Assembly: GCF_008065375.1 (NCBI RefSeq)
Contig: NZ_VJYI01000004.1
Coordinates: forward strand, 124,001 to 188,000
Length of the DNA: 64,000 bases
DNA from: Nonomuraea sp. SYSU D8015
Lineage (GTDB): Bacteria > Actinomycetota > Actinomycetes > Streptosporangiales > Streptosporangiaceae
Reading direction: 5' to 3'
Shown here in pieces: positions 51,926 to 59,313 of the stretch (position 1 is the first letter of the stretch; each line of letters starts with the position of its first letter). The notes below the pieces were generated by a model, which did no database searches, was not told where the DNA came from, and worked only from the letters and a program-made list of their open reading frames with translations. A program made the position numbers and the translations under genes.

Positions 51926-52544
51926 ATGGATCACCGCGTGGTGTCGTTGCGCCTACCGGCGTCGGCGCAGGATGTGTTGCTCGCGCTCTTCATCACCGTG
52001 ATGCAGGTTCAGGGCACGATAGTCCGCAATGTCGGCGAGGTGGTACAGCGACCCCTCACCGACCTCGGAAACCTGGGATACGTCCTGCTGGTCCTGAGTG
52101 GCGTGATCGTCGCCGTCCGCCACCGATGGCCGGTGCCGGTGTTTCCTCACCGCCGCGCTCGCCAGCCTGATCTACTACACCCTTGACTTCCCAGACGGGC
52201 CCGGATGGCTCGGGCTCTTCCTCGCCCTGTACACCCTCGCCGCCTACGGGGACGGGCGCCGGTCGCTGGTGATCGCCGGCGTGGGCATCACGGTGCTCGC
52301 CATCGGCTGGCTGGTCGCCGCGGCCGACATCGAGCCACGAGCCGCCCTCGACGCCCAAAACCCCGCCATCGGCCAACGGCTGCCCGCGCTCTCGGCCGCG
52401 CTGATCCAGCACACGACGGTTGGCCAGTACGACGACGGGGACGGGCTGCTGACCGGAGCCGCCGGGGTGGGCCTGGCCCTGGAAACCGTTCGACACATCA
52501 CACCGCCACGTTCGGGATGGGACGCATGCCTTCTCATCGCTTGA
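51926..52544 (+). pseudogene. Chimeric remnant: sensor-kinase membrane part joined to LanC-like C-terminus
   Basis: ATG 51926 opens a sensor-kinase-like membrane region (QDVLLALFITVMQVQGTIVR, LGYVLLVLSGVIVAVRHRWP). One frameshift near 52140 leads on to ALASLIYYTLDFPDGPGWLG and VAAADIEPRAA. The sequence then changes without a break to a LanC lanthionine-cyclase-like end (GLLTGAAGVGLALETVRHI, SGWDACLLIA, stop 52544). The junction near 52340 joins halves of two unrelated genes, so a large deletion or recombination is inferred. Confidence 0.6.
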
Positions 52545-53220
52545 CCACCGCCCCGCCCGCACCAGCTCGCCGCCGGCGTCCTCAATGTCCTTGCAGGCGC
52601 AGACCTGGATACCGCTGCCGGCGACATCGGCGTAGACCCTGCCGATCTGGACGAAGCCGCCATGGTGTACCAGGCCGCCGGGCTGGTCGCGCTCGAACGG
52701 CGCGCCGGGGCCGAGTGGTACCAGCTACGCGTCGAGTTCCCCGACTGGGACACCGCGGAGAAGATCGGCGCCAACCAGCTCGGGCCGCGCCTGGATGAGC
52801 TCCAAGCGTGTGGAGCGATCGCCGGGTGGTGGTTTCCTGCGCAAGCATTCCTGCTGGCGGCTGCGCTTGCGCGACCCCGACGTCCCGGTGATAGACCAGG
52901 TGCTTGAGGAGCTGACCGCAGCCGGGGCTCTCGCCCGCTGGTGGCCGACCGTGTACGAGCCGGAAACCGTGGCGTTCGGCGGCCCGGCCGGCATACAGGC
53001 CGCTCACGACCTGTTCTGCGCCGGCAGCCGCGGCATTCTCGACTACGCCCGTCAAAACGTTCCCGGTCTCGGTCGCCGCGAACTGTCCGTCCTGCTGATC
53101 AATGCCCTGCTGCGAGCTGCTGACCTGGACGTGTTCGAGCGCGTGATGTCTTCGCCCGGGTGTCGCGGCTGCGTCCCGCACCCGTCGACGCCGACAGTCC
53201 TAGAGTCGAAAAGCTGACCC
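52527..53220 (+). pseudogene. SpaB_C-like thiopeptide-type bacteriocin biosynthesis protein, broken
   Basis: Three frames in turn give LAAGVLNVLAGADLDTAAGD, QLRVEFPDWDTAEKIGANQL, then RKHSCWRLRLRDPDVPVIDQ, LARWWPTVYEPETVAFGGPA and GILDYARQNVPGLGRRELSV, and finally DVFARVSRLRPAP. This is the pattern of the SpaB_C domain, the glutamate-elimination domain of split lantibiotic dehydratases. Frameshifts near 52555, 52835 and 53145 break it. With the LanC-like end just before it, it marks a lost class I lanthipeptide or thiopeptide-type cluster. Confidence 0.65.
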
Positions 53221-53260
53221 ATCGACGTGCGCCACTGATCAAGACCCTGACCAGAGAGAT

Positions 53261-53288
53261 CGCCGACCCTCCCGAGGGAGGGTCGGCG
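53261..53288 (+). terminator. Strong terminator hairpin
   Basis: CGCCGACCCTCCC and its exact complement form a 13-bp stem with a two-base centre. It lies just after the SpaB_C-like remnant and 23 bases before the IS481 target duplication. Confidence 0.7.
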
Positions 53289-53311
53289 TCCGAAGATGCT
53301 TCCCTTGTTCT

Positions 53312-53326
53312 GAGTGCCCCGTGCAG
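53312..53326. repeat. Left copy of 15-bp target site duplication
   Basis: GAGTGCCCCGTGCAG is identical to 57099-57113, where it covers the 3' end of tRNA-Arg plus three bases. Each copy directly abuts a terminal inverted repeat of the IS481 element, as expected for a transposition duplication. Confidence 0.9.
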
Positions 53327-53354
53327 TGTGCTGGTTCAGGACAGAGGAAACCCA

Positions 53355-53406
53355 TGTCGCAAGACATAGGAAACTTCAGCAGGGTGTGTCTCGGGACATA
53401 GGCAAC
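53355..53406 (+). repeat. Two subterminal copies of the IS end motif
   Basis: TGTCGCAAGACATAGGAAAC (53355-53374) and TGTCTCGGGACATAGGCAAC (53387-53406) each match the right terminal repeat TGTCTCAGGACATCGGAAAC at 17 of 20 positions. They probably serve as extra transposase-binding sites just before the transposase gene. Confidence 0.65.
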
Positions 53407-53416
53407 TGTCGCGATC

Positions 53417-56400
53417 ATGAGCCTGGGCGGTGTGTCCAAGGCCAGAGTTGTCATCACCGCAGTTGTCGTCGAGGGCCGGTCCCAGGCAGAGGTCGCCCGC
53501 TCCTACGGGGTGTCCAAGGGCTGGGTGTCCAAGCTGGTGGCCCGCTACCGGGCCGAGGGGGAAGCGGCGTTCGAGCCCCGTTCACGGCGGCCGCGGACCT
53601 CGCCGAACGCGATCGACGCCGACACCGTCGAGCTGATCGTCCGGCTCCGCAAGGAACTCGCCGAGCAGGGCCTGGACGCCGGTCCGGACACGATCGCCTG
53701 GCACCTTGAGCACCATCATCAGCGCGCGGTGTCGCGGGCCACGATCAGTCGCTACCTGACCCGGCATGGCCTGGTGGCGCCCGAGCCGAAGAAACGGCCA
53801 CGCTCGTCCTCCATCCGCTTTGAGGCGGCGCTGCCGAACGAGACCTGGCAGGCCGACTTCACCCACTACCGGCTGGCCGACGGCAGCGAGGCGGAGATCC
53901 TGTCCTGGCTGGACGACCACTCCCGCTACGCGCTGCTCGTCACCTGCCGGCGTCGCATCACCGGCCCGATCGTGCGCGAGGCCTTCCGCCAGGCCGTCGC
54001 CGCCCATGGGGTGCCCGCCTCCACGTTGACCGACAACGGCATGGTCTTCACCACCCGCCTGGCCGGCGGCCGCGGCGGCCGCAACGCCTTCGAGCACGAA
54101 CTACGCCGCCTGCACGTGCGGCAGAAGAACTCCACCCCCAACCACCCCACCACCTGCGGGAAGGTCGAGCGCTTCCAGTGCGCCACGAGGCGCATGGTCG
54201 TATCCCCGGTTCAGCCGGGAGGAACTCGGAGGGAGGTTCCTGGGTCCGATGGCTTACCCAGCGCCGAAAGGCTTACGGGGACAGGAGCATGCCAGGAAAC
54301 CGCAGGCCGGGTCCAGCGTCAGGGGCGGTGCTGTGGGGGACCCGCGTGACATGGCGAAAGCTGGATTGCCTGAATCCCAGTCTCCAGAAGATGGAAGTTC
54401 ACATCCGCCGGAAAGACGACTGAAACCGGCGCCGGCCCTGCCGCCTGGGTGGAAAAAGGACGGTGCAACCTCCGGGGCGCTGGAGCGATGCCCAGTGAGG
54501 GCATTGAAGGAGACGAACGGGACGCCTACATCACGCTGTCACGTACGACCGTGACGAACGTGGGATCGCCTACCGGGCGCGAGCCCCACGGCGACGGAGG
54601 CCTCGTAGTAGTCGCCGGAGTCACGACCGGCCAAGGAGGACGGGAAAGCCGTCCGCAGGGCGAAGGGGGCCAGGTGATCGGGACACCAAGGGTCGGGAGG
54701 TATGCGCAATGCAGAGCGCCGAAACGGTGCTGGGTGTCCTGCGTGAGCGCGGCAGGCGCGGCCTGCCGTGCAACAAGTTGTATCGGCAGATGTTCAACCC
54801 GCAGTTGTATCTGCTGGCCTACGGCCGCATCTACGCCAACAAGGGCGCGATGACGCCGGGGGCCACGCAGGAGACCGTGGACGGCATGTCGATCGCCAAG
54901 ATCGGGCGGATCATCACCGCGATGCGCCACGAGCGCTACCGGTTCGGCCCGGTCCGGCGGATGCACATCCCCAAGAAGAACGGCAAGACGCGTCCGCTGG
55001 GCATGCCCACCTGGTCGGACAAGCTCGTCGGCGAAGTCGTGCGCCTGCTCCTTGAGGCCTACTACGAGCCGACGTTCTCCGACCGGTCCCACGGGTTCCG
55101 GCCCGGACGAGGCTGCCACACCGCATTGCGGGAGGTGGCCAACACCTGGACCGGGACGACCTGGTTCATCGAGGGAGACATCTCCGACTGTTTTGGGAGC
55201 CTGGACCACGAGGTCATGCTCTCGATCCTGGCGGAGAAGATCTGCGACAACCGGTTCCTGCGGCTGCTGCGCCACATGCTGACAGCCGGATACTTGGAGG
55301 ACTGGAGGTGGAACGCGACGCTCAGCGGGGTCCCGCAGGGCGGCATCGCATCCCCCATCCTGTCGAACATCTACCTGCACAAGCTGGACGTCTTCGTCGA
55401 GAAGACGCTGATCCCCGAGTTCACTCGGGGGCGGCTGCGGGCTCGCAACCCGCACTACCGGGCGGTCGAAGCGGCGATCGTCAGAGCCCGCCGCGCCGGA
55501 GACCGCGCCGAGGTGCGGAAACTCTACCGGCGGCTGCACAGCCTGCCCAGCCAAGATCCCCGTGATCCCGGCTATCGCAGGCTGCGCTATTGCCGATACG
55601 CCGACGACACCTTGCTCGGGTTCGCCGGACCCAAGGCCGAGGCCGAACAGATCAAGAACCGCCTGGCGGCGTTCCTGCGTGATGATCTCAAGTTGGAGCT
55701 GTCAGCGGATAAGACTCTGATCACCCATGCCCGCACTCAGCGGGCGAGCTTCCTCGGCTATGAGATCGCCGTTGCCAGCAGCGCGAGCCGGACGCGAAGG
55801 CCGTCTGCGAGTGACCGGCGCAATCGCCGTTCCCTCAACGGGACCGTCGTCCTGCGCGTTCCCGCTTCGGTGGTCAAGGCCAAGTCCGCCCCGTACTTGT
55901 CACGCGGCAAACCTGCGTGCCGGAACCCGATGATCAACGAGAGCGACTACAACATCATCGCCCGATTCGGGGCCGAGTACCGGGGCATCGTCCAGTACTA
56001 CCTGCTCGCCAGTGACGTCTTCCGACTGCACCGGCTGCGCTGGGTCATGGAAACCTCCATGCTCCACACCCTGGCCCGCAAGCACCGCTCAACGGTGACC
56101 AAGATGGCGGCCCGCTTCAAGGCCAAGATCTCCACACCGCACGGGCTGCGCACGCGGTTCGAGGCCAAGGTCGAGCGCAAGGGCAGGAAACCACTGGTCG
56201 CCTGGTTCGGCGGCATCCCGCTCAAACGGCAAAAGAACGCGGTCCTTACCGACCGACAGCACACCGGACCCGTCTATCCCAACCGGCAGTTGGTCACCAG
56301 GCTGCTCAAGGGACGATGCGAGCTCTGCGAGCGAACGGACAGCATTCAGGTTCACCACATCCGCCGACTCGCCGATCTCGACAAATCCGGTGACCCGCAG

Positions 56401-57065
56401 CCCACATGGGTGGAAGTCATGGCCAAGATCCGCCGCAAAGCCCTCGTGGTCTGCGGCGATTGCCATGACCTCATCCACGGGCACCCTGCAACACCGCTCA
56501 CGCAGTAGATCGCTGGAGAGCCGGGTACTCGGAAACGGGTCCGCCCGGTTCGGAGGGAGGCCGAACGGAAAAGGACCAGTTCACAACGCTGGCACCTCGC
56601 TGTTCGGCCGACCCTACGCAGACGATGAAGAACTGGCTGCGCGCCCAGCCCGACCAGCCGGCCACCCTCAGCGACCTCCAGGCGCTCGTGGACCGTTTCG
56701 TCGACGCCTACAACCACCACCGCCCGCACCGATCCCTGCCGCACCGCGCCACCCCGGCAGCCGTCTACCAGGCCCTGCCCAAGGCCCTGCCCACCGGCAG
56801 CCGTGAGGCCGATACCCACACCAGGGTGCGGCACGACCGCATCGATCCCTCCGGCGTGGTCACCCTGCGCGTGAACGGCCGGCTGCACCACATCGGCGTC
56901 GGACGAACCCACGCCCGAACCCACGTCATCCTGCTGGTGGACGACCTGCACGTCCGCGTCGTCAACGCCGTCATCGGAGAGCTTCTCCGCGAGCTGATCA
57001 TCGACCCCACCCGCGACTACCAACCCCAGGCAAACCCCACAACGCCGAAACCCCCGAACCCGTAG
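53417..57065 (+). CDS. IS481-family transposase, split by a group II intron (exons 53417-54177 and 56618-57065)
   Basis: Joining the two exons gives a 402-residue protein with no gap: codon 254 is made of CA from exon 1 and G from exon 2, giving KVERF-Q-QTMKNWLRAQ. An N-terminal helix-turn-helix (about 20-45, SQAEVARSYGVSKGWVSKLV) precedes an rve-type DDE core with Asp147 (WQADFTHY), Asp206 (LTDNGMVF) and Glu251 (KVERF). The intron lies three codons after the catalytic Glu. Without splicing the protein would be truncated and lack the C-terminal part, so transposition should depend on intron splicing. Confidence 0.9.
54178..56617 (+). mobile_element. Group II intron inside the IS481 transposase gene
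   Basis: The 5' boundary GTGCG and the 3' end TAC fit the group II consensus (GUGYG...AY), and only these ends restore the transposase frame. Domain V is clear at about 56517-56556: GAGAGCCGGGTACTCGGAAA at its 5' half and CGCCCGGTTC closing it, with a domain VI stem after it. The long 5' non-coding part (54178-54708) would fold into domain I. The single ORF encodes the reverse transcriptase/maturase. This is a complete, potentially mobile ribozyme. Confidence 0.92.
54709..56508 (+). CDS. Group II intron-encoded reverse transcriptase/maturase with HNH endonuclease
   Basis: The 599-residue multifunctional protein has reverse transcriptase blocks (about 60-330): RPLGMPTWSDKLVGEVVRLL, SHGFRPGRGCHTAL, WFIEGDISDCFGSLDH, SGVPQGGIASPILSNIYLHK and the active site RYADD (YADD at 297-300). 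A maturase X domain follows (about 380-470; RGIVQYYLLASDVFRLHRLR), then a C-terminal HNH endonuclease (about 530-595; CELCERTDSIQVHHIR, CGDCHDLIHGHP). All catalytic motifs are intact. It is needed for both splicing and retrohoming of its intron. Confidence 0.95.
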   Translation: MQSAETVLGVLRERGRRGLPCNKLYRQMFNPQLYLLAYGRIYANKGAMTPGATQETVDGMSIAKIGRIITAMRHERYRFGPVRRMHIPKKNGKTRPLGMPTWSDKLVGEVVRLLLEAYYEPTFSDRSHGFRPGRGCHTALREVANTWTGTTWFIEGDISDCFGSLDHEVMLSILAEKICDNRFLRLLRHMLTAGYLEDWRWNATLSGVPQGGIASPILSNIYLHKLDVFVEKTLIPEFTRGRLRARNPHYRAVEAAIVRARRAGDRAEVRKLYRRLHSLPSQDPRDPGYRRLRYCRYADDTLLGFAGPKAEAEQIKNRLAAFLRDDLKLELSADKTLITHARTQRASFLGYEIAVASSASRTRRPSASDRRNRRSLNGTVVLRVPASVVKAKSAPYLSRGKPACRNPMINESDYNIIARFGAEYRGIVQYYLLASDVFRLHRLRWVMETSMLHTLARKHRSTVTKMAARFKAKISTPHGLRTRFEAKVERKGRKPLVAWFGGIPLKRQKNAVLTDRQHTGPVYPNRQLVTRLLKGRCELCERTDSIQVHHIRRLADLDKSGDPQPTWVEVMAKIRRKALVVCGDCHDLIHGHPATPLTQ

Positions 57066-57073
57066 GTTCGAGG

Positions 57074-57098
57074 GTTTCCGATGTCCTGAGACATCACA
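57074..57098 (-). repeat. Right terminal inverted repeat of the IS481 element
   Basis: Read inward on the minus strand it is TGTGATGTCTCAGGACATCG followed by GAAAC. It pairs with the left end at 53327 and abuts the right target duplication. Confidence 0.85.
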
Positions 57099-57113
57099 GA
57101 GTGCCCCGTGCAG
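57099..57113. repeat. Right copy of 15-bp target site duplication
   Basis: GAGTGCCCCGTGCAG includes the discriminator base, the 3' acceptor strand and part of the T stem of tRNA-Arg. Because the duplicated bases were restored, the tRNA gene remains complete. Confidence 0.9.
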
Positions 57114-57173
57114 GATTCGAACCTGCGCACCCGGCTCCGGAGGCCGGTGCTCTATCCCCTGAGCTAACGGGGC
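57102..57173 (-). tRNA. tRNA-Arg (anticodon CCG)
   Basis: On the minus strand, acceptor GCCCCGT pairs with ACGGGGC. The D arm is GCTC...GAGC, the anticodon stem-loop CCGGC-CTCCGGA-GCCGG gives anticodon CCG, and the T arm is CAGGTTCGAATCCTG. No CCA is encoded. The IS481 element ends three bases beyond the 3' end, so the tRNA terminator or processing region is now IS sequence. Confidence 0.93.
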
Positions 57174-57289
57174 TCAACGAGTGATAAGGCTACCAGCATC
57201 TCAGTACCACTCTGCACCGGATAACGCTCCTTGAACACATCCCGTGAAAACCGCACGTGACGGGCCCACTACGGGTTAACTTTGCGCCC

Positions 57290-57676
57290 GTGGGCGACGT
57301 TCTTGGCAAAGTGCTGGTTGTGGACGATGACGAGGTCATCCGGCAGCTCATCGCGGTCAACCTGAACCTGGAGGGGTTCGAGGTCGAGACCGCCACCGAT
57401 GGGCAGGATTGCCTTGATCGGGTGCGGGATGTGATGCCCGATGTCATCACGCTGGATGTGATGATGCCGTGCCTGGATGGCTGGACGACGGCGGAGAAGT
57501 TGCGCACGGAGGAGGACACCAGCCATATCAAGGTGGTGTTGATCACGGCGCGGGCTCAGGACGATGACAAGCGGCGGGCGCGGGGGATCGGGGTCGACGC
57601 CTATCTGACCAAGCCGTTCGATCCGGCGGAGTTGATCCAAGTGGTGCGCGATCTGGCGGCAGCGGCCCAGAGGTGA
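57290..57676 (+). CDS. Stand-alone response regulator (CheY-like)
   Basis: The 128-residue single receiver domain has the acidic pair in VLVVDDDEVIRQL, phospho-acceptor Asp in PDVITLDVMMPCLDGW, a Thr/Ser switch in VLITARAQ and Lys in DAYLTKPFDPAEL. It lacks a DNA-binding domain, so it works through protein contact. GTG 57290 is preferred because the receiver fold begins right after it; a GTG 33 bases upstream is possible. No kinase lies next to it. Confidence 0.85.
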   Translation: MGDVLGKVLVVDDDEVIRQLIAVNLNLEGFEVETATDGQDCLDRVRDVMPDVITLDVMMPCLDGWTTAEKLRTEEDTSHIKVVLITARAQDDDKRRARGIGVDAYLTKPFDPAELIQVVRDLAAAAQR

Positions 57677-57774
57677 TGAGGCGGGCGTCGGGTCCCAGGG
57701 GACGGGGCGGCGCAGGGGCGGTGCTTCTTCCGTACGCTGGCGGCAACACTCCCGTTCGAAGGGTTGAGTGAGAC

Positions 57775-58440
57775 GTGCGTAGCTCAGTTTTCGGCAATCT
57801 CGACGGCCAGCCGCTGCCGGGCGGGTTCGCTCTGGAGAACCGCAAGATGCTCCGGGTGCAGTTGCCTCACGAGGTGCTCGCCAAGCAGGGCTCGATGGTC
57901 GCCTTCCAGGGCCAGATGGACTTCGAGTACGAGGGGGCCGGAGGGCTCGGCAAGCTGTTCAAGAAGGCCGTCACGGGTGAGGGCGCGTCGCTGATGCGGG
58001 TACGCGGCGAAGGGCTGCTCTATCTCGCGGACAACGCCGACGACATCCACCTCTTCTACCTGGAGAACGAGGGGCTGACGGTCAACGGGCGCAATCTGCT
58101 GGCGTTCCAGCCGCAGCTCAGCTGGGACATCCAGCGGGTGCAGGGGGCCGGCATCGCGGCAGGCGGGCTGTTCAACACGACGGTCACGGGGACCGGGTGG
58201 GTGGCGGTGACCACGCATGGCACGCCGGTGCTGCTCGACGTGGCGCGCATGCCGACGTTCGCCGACGGGCAGTCGGCGGTTTGCTGGAGCACGGGGCTGC
58301 AGGTCGGGGTCAATCGGACGATGAAGGCGGGGGCCTTGATCGGGCGGGGGAGCGGGGAGGCCATGCAGTTGGCCTTCAGGGGGCAGGGGTTCGTGTTGGT
58401 GCAGGCCAGTGAGGGTGCTCCCATTGTGACCACCTCCTAG
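57775..58440 (+). CDS. AIM24-family protein
   Basis: The 221-residue protein belongs to the AIM24/TIGR00266 family of beta-rich proteins of unknown biochemical role (double-stranded beta-helix trimers). Recognisable parts are MVAFQGQMDFEYEGAGGLGK, a KLFKKAVTGEGASLMRVRGE stretch and GAGIAAGGLFNTTVTGTGWV. There is no signal peptide or membrane segment. The GTG start is followed directly by the conserved N-terminus. The neighbours give no further hint. Confidence 0.85.
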   Translation: MRSSVFGNLDGQPLPGGFALENRKMLRVQLPHEVLAKQGSMVAFQGQMDFEYEGAGGLGKLFKKAVTGEGASLMRVRGEGLLYLADNADDIHLFYLENEGLTVNGRNLLAFQPQLSWDIQRVQGAGIAAGGLFNTTVTGTGWVAVTTHGTPVLLDVARMPTFADGQSAVCWSTGLQVGVNRTMKAGALIGRGSGEAMQLAFRGQGFVLVQASEGAPIVTTS

Positions 58441-58473
58441 GGCCGCTCCGCGGCGACCAGGCAGTGGACAGGT

Positions 58474-58493
58474 AATTAGCTAATTGCCATAAT
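58474..58493 (+). promoter_or_regulatory. arsR-type promoter with palindromic operator
   Basis: AATTAGCTAATT (58474-58485) is a perfect 12-bp palindrome. CATAAT (58488-58493) lies three bases after it and seven bases before GTG 58500, so it reads as a -10 of a leaderless transcript. The palindrome between -10 and -35 is the expected place for an autorepressor. Confidence 0.6.
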
Positions 58494-58499
58494 GCCTTT

Positions 58500-58802
58500 G
58501 TGCTGGACGTGGACCTGGTAAGGGCGCTGGCCAACGACAAGCGCATGCTGATCCTCGACTGGCTGCGCGACCCCGAGCGCCACTTCCCGCCGCAGCGCGA
58601 CGGCGACCTCGTACGCGACGGCGTCTGCTCGCTCTTCATCGCCGAGAAACTCGGCGTGAGCCAGCCGACCTGCGGCGAGCATCTCAAGGTGCTCGCCAAG
58701 GCGGGCCTGATCCGCGGCAGGAAGATCAAGCAGTGGGTGTTCTACCAGCGCGACGAGGACCGGATCGCCGAGGCCAAGGAGCAACTGAGCAGTGATTGGT
58801 GA
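58500..58802 (+). CDS. ArsR-family winged-helix regulator
   Basis: The 100-residue regulator has the ArsR/SmtB HTH: VRALANDKRMLILDWLRDPE, then CSLFIAEKLGVSQPTCGEHL with the recognition helix, KVLAKAGLIRGRKIKQWVFY and the wing. The ELCVC metal motif of ArsR is absent, though Cys43 and Cys58 (CSLF, PTCGEH) are present, so a thiol or other signal is possible. It overlaps the downstream YbaK-like gene by 11 bases and probably regulates that operon. Confidence 0.87.
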   Translation: MLDVDLVRALANDKRMLILDWLRDPERHFPPQRDGDLVRDGVCSLFIAEKLGVSQPTCGEHLKVLAKAGLIRGRKIKQWVFYQRDEDRIAEAKEQLSSDW

Positions 58803-59313
58803 CGAGCTGACCACCACCACCCCGTACGATCGGCTGATCGCCGACCTGGACGCCGCCGGGGCCCGCTACCGGCTGATCGACCACGCGCCGGAAGGGCAGA
58901 CGGAGCTCGTCAGCGCGTTGCGGGGGCACGACGTGTCGCAGGCGGCCAAGTGCCTGATCGTGATGGTCAAGGTCGGCAAGAAGCAGACCCGCCACGTGCT
59001 GGCCGTCGTGCCCGGCGACGCCCGGCTCGACCTGCAGGCGGTCAAGGCGCTGCTGGACGGCACGTACGTCGCCTTCGCCGGCAAGGACAAGGCCGAGGAA
59101 CTGGCCGGCAGCGTGAGCGGGACCGTGCTGCCGTTCAGCTACGACCCGCGGCTGGAGCTGGTCGCCGACCCGTCGCTGCTGGGCCGGCCCGAGCTGTATT
59201 TCAACGCGGCCAGGCTCGACCGCTCCATCGCTCTGGCGACCGAGGACTACGTGCGGCTGGCCGCGCCCCGCATCGCGCCCATCGCCGCCACGGGCGAAGC
59301 CCTCTGCCGTTAG
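58792..59313 (+). CDS. YbaK/EbsC-family aminoacyl-tRNA deacylase
   Basis: The 173-residue protein has the YbaK fold, with the conserved KCLIVMVKVGKKQTRHVLAV stretch (Lys of the active site early on), VPGDARLDLQAVKALLDG, and the GSVSGTVLPFSYDP loop. YbaK-type proteins hydrolyse mischarged tRNAs such as Cys-tRNA(Pro). It overlaps the ArsR gene and converges on the SGNH hydrolase gene, sharing stop bases at 59310-59313. Confidence 0.85.
   Translation: MIGDELTTTTPYDRLIADLDAAGARYRLIDHAPEGQTELVSALRGHDVSQAAKCLIVMVKVGKKQTRHVLAVVPGDARLDLQAVKALLDGTYVAFAGKDKAEELAGSVSGTVLPFSYDPRLELVADPSLLGRPELYFNAARLDRSIALATEDYVRLAAPRIAPIAATGEALCR

Larger units (their letters stand above)
53327..57098 (+). mobile_element. 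IS481-family insertion sequence carrying a group II intron
   Basis: Terminal inverted repeats of about 27 bases begin TGTG (53327 inward and 57098 inward) and agree at 22 positions, including CAGGACA and GGAAACCC. A 15-bp direct repeat flanks the element. Two further copies of the end motif, at 53355-53374 and 53387-53406, lie just inside the left end. The element is 3,772 bases; without its 2,440-base intron it would be 1,332 bases, normal for IS481. The perfect target duplication implies a fairly recent insertion. Confidence 0.9.

Noticed and set aside
53312..57113. 15-bp direct repeat including the tRNA 3' end as attL/attR of an integrative element
   Set aside because: Each copy directly abuts an IS481 terminal inverted repeat and there is no integrase gene between them, so a transposition target duplication explains it better.
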